Shown in pieces: positions 1 through 8,137 of a stretch of 64,000 bases of DNA. The stretch is taken from positions 1 through 64,000 of the forward strand of contig CAVPHF010000019.1 in the NCBI GenBank assembly GCA_963704155.1, read 5' to 3'. Under the pieces are notes generated by a model, which worked only from the letters and a program-made list of their open reading frames with translations, was not told the DNA's origin and searched no databases. Source of the DNA: Thiohalocapsa sp963704155 (GTDB lineage Bacteria > Pseudomonadota > Gammaproteobacteria > Chromatiales > Chromatiaceae). Position 1 is the first letter of the stretch, and each line of letters begins with the position of its first letter. Both the position numbers and the translations under genes were made by a program.

Positions 1-133
1 GACCCAAAGGTGACATTCGTACCACGCACAATGCCAAGCGTAACCCGGCCAGTATGGCGCCGTGCTAGCCTTTCAATGCGATCCGGAGCGAGATGCACGG
101 TGCTGGGTCCGGTTTGCGCGCTTGAGAGCCAAC

Positions 134-512
134 TCAGAAATGATAAACTGACCCAATTCGCCTACATCCAAGCTTCTCATAATACATGTCTTCATCTGAA
201 AGAACATAGACATTCTGATTCGGTTTGGCTTCTTTGACCTTTTCTAGAAGAACGGCCCCAAAGGAATTTCCTCTGCACTGTGGAGCGACATACAACTCAC
301 TGACGTAGATTCCGAATCCATCGACAAAGGCTCGGATATATCGGCAAACTTTTTCCCTCACACTCACACAGATAGGTTTCGCTCTCAAGCAGTGCCTCTT
401 TGAACGTCTCAATCGCATATTCACTCAAGAACGAGTTCCAGCCTGGTTCATCTCCGAGGAGCGCTAGTAGTTCAACCTCATGCTCAATTTGGTAATTCAG
501 GACGCTGCTCAT
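134..512 (-). pseudogene. GNAT-family N-acetyltransferase, disrupted by a frameshift
   Basis: Two overlapping minus-strand frames together make one short GNAT acetyltransferase, an enzyme class that moves an acetyl group from acetyl-CoA to an amine. The upstream frame (from 512) gives the N-terminal helices. The downstream frame gives the acetyl-CoA-binding core, with strand 4 followed by a Q-C-R-G-N-S-F-G loop of the R/Q-x-x-G-x-G/A type, and ends in a YEKLGCRRIG-like motif. The frames join at a run of five T on the plus strand (350-354; A on the coding strand). Removing one base restores a continuous reading into the VCRYIRAF stretch. Either this is a real pseudogene or a one-base homopolymer sequencing error. 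The substrate is unknown. Confidence 0.7.
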
Positions 513-690
513 AGAATCCTCATCGATTGATAAGCATCAAGGCGGCGACTCAATGATCCGGACGAGCTGCCCGCCGGAAACGATGCAAGAACTCCATGGT
601 CATCTATGCAGTTGCACAGACTGAATTTGGCTAGGTCCTACTTCGGGCCTGTCAGGGGCTGCACTGCAAACCTCCCCGGAGATCCGGCGC

Positions 691-1080
691 CTACTGCATC
701 GAATGCAGGCCGATCATGTTGCCCTCGGTGTCGTTGACTAGGGCCATGAAGCCGTAATCTCCGATGGCCATCTTCTCCTGAACGACGCGGCCACCATGCT
801 CCGCGGCACGGGCGGCCTCCAGGGCGCAGTCCTCGCAGCTGAAGTAGACCAGGGTACCGCTGCCGCCGGGTGTAACGCCTTGCATCTGCGTCAGGGCGCC
901 TGACGCGCCGTAGTCGCCGTCCACCATCGGGAAGGCCCACATGGTGATGGCTTGCTCCGCGGGATCCGCGGGTGGGGCGAGATGCTTGAGCGTGATCTGC
1001 AAGACGGCCTCGTAGAAGGCCTTGGCGCGATCCATGTCCTGCACATAGATTTCGAACCAGTTGACGGGATTTTTCAGCAT
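691..1080 (-). CDS. VOC-superfamily (glyoxalase/bleomycin-resistance fold) protein
   Basis: A 129-residue single-domain protein of the vicinal oxygen chelate fold. It opens with the usual NPVNWFEIYVQDMDRAKAFY pattern and ends with the DTEGNMIGLHS-type strand of PhnB/YdhR-like members. The middle carries GGSGTLVYFSCED and HGGRVVQEK, also typical. Such proteins bind small ligands, often through a metal, and only some are enzymes, so no reaction can be assigned. The ATG start is preceded by a good AGGAG ribosome site just upstream. It is divergent from the ketopantoate-reductase-like gene, leaving about 57 bases between them for both promoters. Confidence 0.85.
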   Translation of the reverse strand: MLKNPVNWFEIYVQDMDRAKAFYEAVLQITLKHLAPPADPAEQAITMWAFPMVDGDYGASGALTQMQGVTPGGSGTLVYFSCEDCALEAARAAEHGGRVVQEKMAIGDYGFMALVNDTEGNMIGLHSMQ

Positions 1081-1137
1081 GGGGGCTCCTGTTGACGCAT
1101 GTTGGCGATAGAGTCAAATTGATCCAATGAGGTGATC

Positions 1138-2094
1138 ATGCGAATCCTCATCTACGGTGCCGGCAACATTGGCTGTTTGTACGCGGCGAAGCTCGCCAGG
1201 AGCGACCAAGACGTCGCGATTCTGGCGCGCGGCGATCGCTTCAAGGCCATCCGCACCCGCGGGATCACCTTGGAGAACGGCGTTTTAGGTGAACGCCAGA
1301 CGACCTTCCTGCCGGTCGTCGATCACCTGGATCGCGGTGACCCGTACGACCTCGTGTTGGTGGTACTGCCGAAGCCTGCGCTCGCCGAGGTCTTGCCAAT
1401 CCTCGCCGCGAATACTCGCGTATCGAGCGTCATGTTCTTCGGAAACAACGCCGCTGGCCCGGAGCCGATGGCTTCGACGGTCGGCAGAGACCGCGTGCTC
1501 CTCGGATTTCCCGGGGCCGCTGCGATACCCCACAATGGTGCGATTCGATACGTCATTACATCGCGGCGTGAGCAGCCGACAACGATCGGTGAGCTTGATG
1601 GCAAGCGCTCGGAGCGGATCGCGGCCATCGCCAGCGCGCTCGGTGGGGCGGGCTTTCCGGTGTCGATCTGCGCTGACATGGACGCGTGGCTGAAGACGCA
1701 TGTTGCGAAGATTTTGCCGACCGCCGGCGCCCTCATTTACGCAGGCGGGCATGCCGAGCAGCTCGCCATGAACCACGAAGCACTCCGACTGATGGTGCGT
1801 GCGATTCTTGAGGGCTTCGGGGTCTTGCGTGCCAACGGCATCTCCATCGTCCCGCCGAATCACCGCGTGCTGCTCTGGCTGCCCGAGCCGGTGATCGTGT
1901 TCATCATGAAGCGCATGCTCAGCGGCGAGACGATCGCCATCAAGGTCGGCCACGTCGAGCACGCGCGCCGCGAGCTCCAGCTCTTGGCCAACGAATTCCG
2001 AAGCCTGAACGCCGCTACCCGACTCCCAACGCCGGCCATGGATCGCCTGTTGACGCACCTTGGCTGCACTGCGCCCCCTAGCCTGGCTTCGTGA
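1138..2094 (+). CDS. Ketopantoate reductase family protein (ApbA/PanE-like)
   Basis: A protein of about 318 residues with an N-terminal Rossmann fold: MRILIYGAGNIGCLYAAKLA contains the GxGxxG NAD(P)-binding motif. A LARGDRFKAIRTRGITL stretch follows, typical of the family. The middle has the FGNNAAG segment where PanE has a conserved asparagine, and a C-terminal helical domain carries the substrate-side lysine region (AWLKTHVAKI). True PanE reduces 2-dehydropantoate to pantoate for coenzyme A synthesis. Many relatives act on other substrates, and the C-terminal half is divergent here, so I call only the family. The ATG at 1138 follows GAGG at 1129-1132; a GTG two codons earlier is possible. 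Confidence 0.8.
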   Translation: MRILIYGAGNIGCLYAAKLARSDQDVAILARGDRFKAIRTRGITLENGVLGERQTTFLPVVDHLDRGDPYDLVLVVLPKPALAEVLPILAANTRVSSVMFFGNNAAGPEPMASTVGRDRVLLGFPGAAAIPHNGAIRYVITSRREQPTTIGELDGKRSERIAAIASALGGAGFPVSICADMDAWLKTHVAKILPTAGALIYAGGHAEQLAMNHEALRLMVRAILEGFGVLRANGISIVPPNHRVLLWLPEPVIVFIMKRMLSGETIAIKVGHVEHARRELQLLANEFRSLNAATRLPTPAMDRLLTHLGCTAPPSLAS

Positions 2095-2513
2095 CATGCC
2101 TGTGTTGCACGCGCGCATGCTCGAGGGCGGCTCTCCCGACTTGGTACCCGAACGGGACGGACCCCTCCATCACGGCTCGCACCAGTATTTCCTCAGGACC
2201 CTGGCGCTCCGATTGGACCGCTCGGCGGTCCTGGCATTGCTTGCTGCACTGCGTTGCTTGCGGAGAGAGCTGGTACTTGGCCGATACCTTCCGCTCGGCT
2301 CCAAGCGAACGAAAGTCAGGATACCATGAGTCAGCGGACGCTAAGAGCGTTCGGCGCGACTGGCAGTTCTCGACCCAGAGCAGACACTCGCACCAAGTTT
2401 TCGGGCGACGATCGCGCCACAGCAGAGCGGGATTTGGCAGTGTCGTCCGTTCGGGCATGGCCAGGTTAGCAACCGGAGAAATGTCCGCTACCGCTACGGG
2501 TGGCATGTCTACG
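2095..2513. other. Gene-free stretch, no recognisable element
   Basis: About 420 bases between two convergent genes. Short frames exist on both strands but none has a recognisable domain, a good ribosome site or gene-like composition. I see no clear terminator or repeat. Confidence 0.5.
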
Positions 2514-3482
2514 CTATAAGCCCAATCTCTCCTTTCCTTCTTTTGCATGCGGCAAACTCACCGCTATATCTGGAAACCCTTCCAGGAGAATCATGTCATG
2601 CCGGTGATTTCGATATGATAGAAAAATATACTCATTCCAATAGTTGCGACTCAAGCCGTATTTCATCAGATGATCATAGGCCAATACCTCAGTGTCTTTA
2701 TTCGTCTTGGATAAATTCCTCTTGAAGTAGGCTAGCCAGTCATCTTCAACAAACGAGAGAAACTCTCGCCGTGGACCTAACTTCCCTAAGACATACGGCG
2801 TGGTAAAAACCAGCGAATAGTCTAATGCTTCCATTTCAAACGGTGGTGGCAGTAGACGCGCGAACCAGAGTTCCCCAGCGTTGCCCATATAGCCACTCGC
2901 CGATATCGCTTTTACCTCGTAATTCGTTATCAGCTCACGCAAGAATACAAATCGGCCCGACGCACCTTCATGTCGATAGATACCCATCCTCGACGCCTGC
3001 ATTCTTTCAAACAGCGTTATCAATCCCTCATCAACTTTCTGAAATTCACAAAAGTCCGTCGCGACCGTGCCCAAGGTTTCTTCCTTCGCACCGGAAGAAC
3101 ATAAATCAAAAAATCCCCAGCAGCTAAAATATGAGACTGTCAGCGGACTCATCGGCGGACCAGAGGGCATATACTCTTCCTGTGCTTCAGCATAGGCATC
3201 TGCCAATTTATCTAGAATCGGAAGCTGAACCATCTGCTCAATAAGCACGGACAGTTGATTCTGTCCATAGATGTACAGGCTATGGATTAGATCGTATTCC
3301 GTAAGTTTGTCCTTCGAGATAACTATCCCTTGATATTCTTTAGATCTTAATTTAGCTTCTCTCCAATCGGCGAGGGTTGCCACCTTCTGCTGGAGGTGTT
3401 GCCGAGCTGAAGCGATAACTTTTCTTGCTAGCGGACCTCTACAGGAACTCCTGGTTCTCTTCGATTGTGCTTTTCTTGTCAT
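2514..3482 (-). CDS. Orphan hypothetical protein, AT-richer than its surroundings
   Basis: A continuous 322-residue frame with no early stops. The base composition is visibly lower in GC than the rest of the window, which suggests horizontal transfer. The N-terminus is very basic (many Arg/Lys in the first 25 residues), followed by helices rich in charge. The middle contains SPLTVSYFSCWGFFD and SRMGIYRHEG, then GYMGNAGELWFARLLPPP, a patterned and probably conserved core. No catalytic motif, signal peptide or membrane segment is evident. I recognise no named family. The start at 3482 is the first ATG and has a weak purine-rich stretch before it. Flanking gaps of about 400-500 bases isolate it, as expected for an inserted single-gene cargo. 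Confidence 0.65.
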   Translation of the reverse strand: MTRKAQSKRTRSSCRGPLARKVIASARQHLQQKVATLADWREAKLRSKEYQGIVISKDKLTEYDLIHSLYIYGQNQLSVLIEQMVQLPILDKLADAYAEAQEEYMPSGPPMSPLTVSYFSCWGFFDLCSSGAKEETLGTVATDFCEFQKVDEGLITLFERMQASRMGIYRHEGASGRFVFLRELITNYEVKAISASGYMGNAGELWFARLLPPPFEMEALDYSLVFTTPYVLGKLGPRREFLSFVEDDWLAYFKRNLSKTNKDTEVLAYDHLMKYGLSRNYWNEYIFLSYRNHRHDMILLEGFPDIAVSLPHAKEGKERLGL

Positions 3483-3990
3483 CTCATCTCTAACTCACGT
3501 CATGTTTGCATAGACGCCCCGACCGAGCATGTCTCCACGGCTTGGAGTCGTAACATGGTGATCACTGACGTCCCCTGCTCGGCGATTCCGCGCCGACGCC
3601 ACACGTGAGTTCGGTGACCGCTGATGGCCGACTGCGGTCCTTAGCTTCGGGTAGAAGGCGACGTGTCAGTGTACGCTACAGGCGGATTCTAAGGCCTGCT
3701 CATCTAACGTCTGTCCCTTGGCTCGCCCCCCGCTGTGATCCTAGAATCTCTCCTCGCAAGCTACAACACAAGGGCTACCGAGGGCGCAAACCATCCGAGA
3801 CCGACGGCTGAATCTCTAACCTCAGGGGATCGATATTACTTCCGGGGGCGTCGCTGCCGCCTGCTGCAGCATCTTCGCTCATGTTGTGATCCAAAGCATT
3901 TTCGGCTTCTCGTCGAACGGTGCAGCGGTATCATACGAAACGTACATCGTTTGTCAGAGTTGTGCTTGGCTGGGTAGCAGGGAAATTCCG
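3483..3990. other. Gene-free stretch with a possible dispersed intergenic motif
   Basis: About 500 bases with no convincing gene. Around 3615-3640 a GACCGCTGATGGCCGACTGC stretch resembles one near 7545-7570 and may belong to a degenerate dispersed intergenic repeat. Short frames here lack ribosome sites and recognisable domains. Confidence 0.4.
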
Positions 3991-4275
3991 GTGCTGTTGA
4001 TGAGAGAACTGCGCTATCTTCGTCCTTGGCTTGTTGGCGCTTTCGTGTGGCTGATGGTGAGTGTGGTTCTGTCGGTCGCGCACTTACGAACTGCTCACCC
4101 TGATAACCGGTTCGAACTCAGCGGATTGATGTGTCTGTTATGGCTGCAGTTCGGCTTCGCGGGTCTATTCCATACGCTCAGAAACGAGAAAGGTCGCAAC
4201 GCTTTTCGGCTCCTGGCTATTAGCCTTGTTCCTCCACTGATTCTCTTCTCTATTAATTTCGTATTGCTCTGGTAA
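3991..4275 (+). CDS. Small integral membrane protein, unknown function
   Basis: About 94 residues that read as three hydrophobic helices separated by short charged loops: one near the N-terminus (WLVGAFVWLMVSVVLSVA), one in the middle (LMCLLWLQFGFAGLF) and one at the C-terminus (PPLILFSINFVLLW). A GTG at 3991 sits about eight bases after an AGGG ribosome-site-like stretch. An ATG three codons later (4000) is the alternative. The longer frame reaching back to 3886 adds residues of no membrane or domain character. No family is recognised. It lies alone between gaps. Confidence 0.5.
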   Translation: MLLMRELRYLRPWLVGAFVWLMVSVVLSVAHLRTAHPDNRFELSGLMCLLWLQFGFAGLFHTLRNEKGRNAFRLLAISLVPPLILFSINFVLLW

Positions 4276-4576
4276 CACAAATTACGGTCGCCGCGTTATC
4301 ACCAAACAAATTTATTGTAGGAGTTTTGCGATGGCACCGGCGATGTAATTTACAGGCATTGCCGTCCTTCGCTGAGGTTCGGCGGGAGGCGTCAGGAACC
4401 TCCACACGAAAGTCTCGATCCACGGACTGCTTCCCGAAGGTCCGTTCTTCGCCGGTTGCCGTCCTTCACCGACGACGACCAAGAGACCTCGGGACACTCC
4501 ACGATGGGTTGCCAATGAACGACCTCGCGACTCCCGCCGCTTACCGACTGCTGCACCCGTCCACCTGACATCAGTC
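4276..4576. other. Gene-free stretch
   Basis: About 300 bases. Short frames on both strands are rich in Arg, Pro and Ser, as expected of GC-rich non-coding DNA. No repeat, RNA gene or terminator was identified with confidence. Confidence 0.4.
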
Positions 4577-4897
4577 CTACGGATTCGCCGGCATCGGCGG
4601 CTCAGCCCAAAGGGCCTCTGATCTCTGGTTCAACGTCTGGGCTTCATCGAGCGAGCCGTCGCGATAAAGAGCGCACCGAATCTCCCCGGTCCAGTCTAAG
4701 TGGTGGAAGAAGACGATCACGTTCGCGCCATCCTGCCGGACGTGACGGACGCCGACATCCCTTGGCAGTTCGGCTGCGTAGATCCCGACGCACCCCTCTG
4801 CTAGAGACTCCAGGGGAGGCCGAACGTCGCTGTCGGATATTGCCACCGCAAGGAGCAACACGATAAGCGTCAAGACTGCCAAGCTCCAACGCGGCAT
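4577..4897 (-). CDS. Small membrane-anchored or secreted hypothetical protein
   Basis: A 106-residue protein with a strong N-terminal hydrophobic segment (about residues 5-20, LAVLTLIVLLLAVAIS) preceded by Met-Pro-Arg, consistent with a signal anchor or uncleaved signal peptide. The rest is soluble and has two cysteines (about residues 36 and 75) that could form a disulfide outside the membrane. No known domain was recognised. The ATG at 4897 begins directly at the hydrophobic segment, supporting the start. It diverges from the solute-binding protein gene at 5123. Confidence 0.5.
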   Translation of the reverse strand: MPRWSLAVLTLIVLLLAVAISDSDVRPPLESLAEGCVGIYAAELPRDVGVRHVRQDGANVIVFFHHLDWTGEIRCALYRDGSLDEAQTLNQRSEALWAEPPMPANP

Positions 4898-5122
4898 ATG
4901 TCGGCTCTGAGGACGGCTTTACCCGAGCGCCAGTACGCCACGATGGGCATCCCCCCGACGGGATGCGCGCGGCACCTGTTCGGGGCGTCGGCGCTAAACA
5001 CGACAGCAGGCACCAACTTGGGACACAGGCGGCGCGGACGACGTTTCAAGGCGCGGGCCGTCTTCTGGCTTTATCATAGACGGGGCGCGGCCGCTTCTCG
5101 CCGCCCGACGGGAGCAGACAGC

Positions 5123-6037
5123 ATGAACACCGACACGACGAACCAACCACCGCGATCGCTTGTGCGGCGGCCTGCCGCGGCAGCGCTGCTGGCCCTCGCA
5201 TGCTGGCTGCCGCACACGCCGATGCGAGCCGCGGATCTGGGGCTGACCATCGCCACGGGGTCGTCCGGGCGCGCCTACTATGGGGTGGGTGAGCGGCTGC
5301 GGGAGGTGGGGCGCGAGCGCGGGCTGGCCGTTCAGGTGGTGGCGACCGACGGCTCGCTGGAGAACCTGACCCGACTTGCCGATGCGGCGGACCCAGTGAA
5401 CACAGCGTTGACGCAGTCCGATGTGTTGTATCAGTTCATGGCCGATCATCCCGGCTTTGGTGCCGCGGTACAGGTGTTGGAGTCCATCGGGCTGGAGTGC
5501 GTCTTCGCCATTGCGCGGGCGGACGGTGCCATCGACAGCTTTCGCGCCTGGCAGGAGGCCGAGTCGCCGAAGGTGGCGCTGCCGGCGCCTGACAGCGGCG
5601 TGGCCGTCACGCACGCCATCATGGCCACTGTGATTCCGGAACTGGCGGGCGATCAACCGGTGTACCTGGACGCGGACGCGGCCATCGATGCGTTGAGTGC
5701 GGAGGCGGGTGGCGCGGTCGACGTCGTGTTCAGCGTGCATCGGGCCAAGTTCCGTGGTCCGGAGCTTCAGGCGGCGCTGGAGCAGCCCGATCGCTTTCGG
5801 ATCATCCCCATCAGGGACAAGCGCCTAAAGCTGGAGTTCGCCGACGGTACGCCGGTGTATCAACAGGTGGATCTGCCTCTGGTGCGCGGGAGTGCCGCGG
5901 GCAACGTCAGCGTCGAGACCCTGTGCACCAAGGGGTTGCTGGTGGCGGCGCCGGCGAAGCTCGGCGACGCGGCGCAAGCGGCGCTCCAGCAGATCATCGA
6001 TTACGACTGGATGCGCGTGTATCCGCAACCGCGCTGA
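5123..6037 (+). CDS. TAXI-family TRAP transporter solute-binding protein
   Basis: About 304 residues. An N-terminal signal peptide (basic NTT...RSLVRRPAA region, hydrophobic AAALLALACWLPH, then A-A-D) exports it to the periplasm. The mature part opens with LTIATGSSGRAYYGVG, the hallmark of TAXI (TRAP-associated extracytoplasmic immunogenic) binding proteins. It continues with an ALTQSDVLYQFM segment and a GAVDVVFSVH segment typical of the second lobe. TAXI proteins normally deliver organic acids to a fused DctQM permease, but none is adjacent here, so it may serve a distant permease or act as a sensor. The ATG at 5123 has GGGAG about eight bases upstream; a longer in-frame extension from 4898 has no signal-peptide character. 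Confidence 0.85.
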   Translation: MNTDTTNQPPRSLVRRPAAAALLALACWLPHTPMRAADLGLTIATGSSGRAYYGVGERLREVGRERGLAVQVVATDGSLENLTRLADAADPVNTALTQSDVLYQFMADHPGFGAAVQVLESIGLECVFAIARADGAIDSFRAWQEAESPKVALPAPDSGVAVTHAIMATVIPELAGDQPVYLDADAAIDALSAEAGGAVDVVFSVHRAKFRGPELQAALEQPDRFRIIPIRDKRLKLEFADGTPVYQQVDLPLVRGSAAGNVSVETLCTKGLLVAAPAKLGDAAQAALQQIIDYDWMRVYPQPR

Positions 6038-6075
6038 CCCGGTGGCCGATTGCGGGCGCGCCATCGACCGTGCTC

Positions 6076-6288
6076 ATGGCGTACCGATTCCCTGCGGAAC
6101 CGCGGGCCTCGGACAGGGTGGGGAAGCATTCGGTGGGTGTGCCGCGCTGGTTTGCCCGCAGCGGGCTGATCGAGGCGGACGACGTTCGCGCGATGCTCGC
6201 TTGGGAGAACAGCGGCTTCTCCCTCGACGCCGCGGTGCGCGTCGCCGCGCATGATCGCGCGGGCGTGGAGCGCTGGACAATGATCGCT
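6076..6288 (+). pseudogene. Degenerate fragment of an IS91/IS801-type transposase
   Basis: A short piece reads R-W-F-A-R-S-G-L-I-E-A-D-D-V-R-A-M, then GFSLDAAVRVAAHDRAGVER. It closely resembles the conserved central region of IS91/IS801-like (Y2, rolling-circle) transposases, where a GFSLDASVRIEAHDRAGLERL-like segment is characteristic. The match breaks off after the ER, and the N-terminal zinc-binding and C-terminal catalytic regions are absent. This is a small relic of a mobile element lodged between the solute-binding protein and porin genes. No terminal sequences can be assigned. Confidence 0.6.
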
Positions 6289-6319
6289 TCCGCGGCCTAC
6301 TCGGGGACCCGCAACTTAC

Positions 6320-7450
6320 TCAAAATTCGGCGACGGCCCGGATGCCGAAGATCCAGCCACTGATGTCTTGCGCATCGCGGTAGCTGTCTTTCAGCCACTG
6401 CAAGTCGGCGGTGACGGCTAGCGTATCGCTAGCGGCGAATCGGTAATAACCTTCCACCACGTCGCTCTGAAAGATCTCGCTGTTGCCGCCGTGGGCGTGG
6501 CCATAGGCGATGCCGATGTTGTCAGCCTCACGACCCCAAGCCACGCCGCGCACATCGAGCCCGGCCTCATAGCCGGATTGGTAGGTACCGGAGGCCTTGG
6601 TCAGCTCCCACGCGGCGCGCATGAACACACCCAAGACATCGCCCAGCGCTTGGTCGAAAGACAGGATCAGTCCTTCCAGCGGCTCGCTGCCGGTGCCGGA
6701 TCGGGCGTCGAAGTCCCGCGACGTGCCTGCGTACATGACCCGATAATTACCTTCCCCGAATCGGGTCGACAGGCGATAGTCGATCTCGCCTGCATACCAG
6801 GTATATGCGTTACCGGCGTCATTCGCCGCGACGGCCATACCGGCACCGCTGAACGTCCAATCGCCCGCGCTCCAAACGGCCATGCCCCCCCAGTCGTAGG
6901 CGGGCATGAACAGGTTGCGGGCGTTGACGAACGCCTGATTGCTGAACTGGGTGAATTCGTCGTTGGCGTAGGCGTTCTCGTTGAAATGGGCGGACGGGTC
7001 GATGATGCCGCCGATGAGTTGGAAGCTGCTGTCTTCGGCCAGTTCGAAGGTATGGGCATACCAGGCCTCCAGCAGATAGCTGCGGCCGCTGCCGTTGATG
7101 TCCTTCACGTCATCCTCCAGGTCTGCTGCCCAGGGAGCGAGCTCGAACGGCGAGATCGCGTTCAGACCGTTACCCACGCCGAAGCCGAGCTTCACGAACA
7201 CGAGACCCGCCAACATGGGCGCGTAGGCGAGCTCCGGCTGAAGAACCAGAGCGCCGCGACAGGCATTCTCCGCGCCGGGTGACCCCCTGACCTGCTGGCA
7301 CTGGTACGCGCCGGCTAACACTCCATTGAGCGTTAGCTGATTGCTGACCTCGAAGGCCGGTGCCTGCGATGCAACACCGAGGATGCCCGCGAGGGTGCAG
7401 TGGATCAGCGCAACGGGATGAGCATGACACTTGGGTGGGTGTATCGGCAT
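6320..7450 (-). CDS. OprB-family (carbohydrate-selective) outer membrane porin
   Basis: A 376-residue protein with an N-terminal signal peptide (hydrophobic to about residue 32, ending near A-P-A-F-E) and a long series of alternating, aromatic-rich beta strands. It ends in phenylalanine (AVAEF), the usual outer-membrane beta-barrel signature. Internal features match OprB-like porins: GIIDPSAHFNENAYANDE and the C-terminal IFGIRAVAEF strand. These form passive channels, often for sugars, but substrate cannot be read from sequence. Four cysteines lie near the N-terminus, two in the signal region. The gene reads leftward toward the TAXI binding protein across the transposase scrap. An internal start about 12 codons later would also give a signal peptide. 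Confidence 0.8.
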   Translation of the reverse strand: MPIHPPKCHAHPVALIHCTLAGILGVASQAPAFEVSNQLTLNGVLAGAYQCQQVRGSPGAENACRGALVLQPELAYAPMLAGLVFVKLGFGVGNGLNAISPFELAPWAADLEDDVKDINGSGRSYLLEAWYAHTFELAEDSSFQLIGGIIDPSAHFNENAYANDEFTQFSNQAFVNARNLFMPAYDWGGMAVWSAGDWTFSGAGMAVAANDAGNAYTWYAGEIDYRLSTRFGEGNYRVMYAGTSRDFDARSGTGSEPLEGLILSFDQALGDVLGVFMRAAWELTKASGTYQSGYEAGLDVRGVAWGREADNIGIAYGHAHGGNSEIFQSDVVEGYYRFAASDTLAVTADLQWLKDSYRDAQDISGWIFGIRAVAEF

Positions 7451-7802
7451 CGACCTCGGGCCAGGTAGCGGCAGCGAACGCCAGCTAGTCCTCTATCTGC
7501 TCTCTTCGACATCGTGCTGCTCGACGCCGCACCTTTCAACTGCCGCCTGTGGCCGATTGCGGTCTCAATCAAGACTGAAGACGCGCGAGGACTCCGAAGG
7601 CTCTCGGTGAGCATTGGCAGCGGTGGGGAAGTTCGGTCGCCGCATAGCGAAGGAGTTTGCTTGGCGTCCGAAATTCGCGACTGGAAGCGGCGTTTTACGA
7701 CCGCCGCGAAAGCCCTCTTGTCTCGACACCGCCAGCGGTGTCGCGTATCGACGGGCGCCTCGCGGCGCAACTTCGGATTCTCAACCGGGACCGAACCTCC
7801 GT
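7451..7802. other. Gene-free stretch upstream of the porin
   Basis: About 350 bases. A CCGCCTGTGGCCGATTGCGG stretch near 7545-7565 resembles one at 3615-3640. Open frames on both strands look like non-coding composition. The porin promoter should lie here but no clear -35/-10 pair stands out. Confidence 0.4.
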
Positions 7803-8003
7803 TTACAGGTTTTTTGTCAGCTGGGGGTCTTTGTCAATCGGCCTTGATCCCAAAGAGACCCCACCAGTCTCGCGCCGCGTGAAGGACGCGCGGGCGTTGG
7901 CCAAAAAGCGATCGGCGGTTTCATTACCAGCCGCTTCTGCCAAGTGAACGAAATGTTGGATCAGGTCTCGCCTTGCGGATGCGCGCTGATAGACGCGGGC
8001 CAT
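7803..8003 (-). pseudogene. Truncated ParE/RelE-type toxin
   Basis: The first 45-50 residues (MARVYQRASARRDLIQHFVH, then LAEAAGNETADRFLANARASF) match the N-terminal two helices of ParE-superfamily toxins, which poison gyrase or ribosome-bound mRNA. After this the reading turns into an unrelated tail and stops at 66 residues. The C-terminal beta-sheet and the catalytic or binding arginine are missing, so the toxin should be inactive. Its ATG overlaps the stop of the antitoxin remnant (TGATG), the usual coupled arrangement of a parDE pair. Confidence 0.65.
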
Positions 8004-8137
8004 CAGGACGCTTGGGTGTGAGCTGCCAGTCGGGTCATAGCCTCCGCGCGAATCGCCTTCCAGTCGTCATCGGAGAGGACGGACTCGGCGCTGCTGAGCC
8101 CCTCGAGTAGTGCGGCCTCCAGTAGCTGCCGCGCCTT
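8003..8137 (-). pseudogene. ParD-like antitoxin remnant (C-terminal part only)
   Basis: This minus-strand frame encodes KARQLLEAALLEGLSSAESV, then LSDDDWKAIRAEAMTRLAAH, the helical C-terminus typical of antitoxins that wrap ParE toxins. The frame is open back to an in-frame TAA at 8201-8203 but contains no ATG, GTG or TTG. The DNA-binding N-terminus and start are therefore gone. It overlaps the toxin start by one base. With the truncated toxin it is a dead toxin-antitoxin module. The frame has no start codon, so the coordinates cover only the recognisable part. Confidence 0.55.

Noticed and set aside
1..133. Open minus-strand frame running off the left edge
   Set aside because: Too short (about 40 residues) and without a recognisable motif or visible start.
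1285..2118. Long minus-strand frame opposite the ketopantoate reductase gene
   Set aside because: It is composed of Arg/Ala/Gly/His-rich residues typical of an antisense frame in GC-rich DNA, has no domain, and lies fully under a clear gene.
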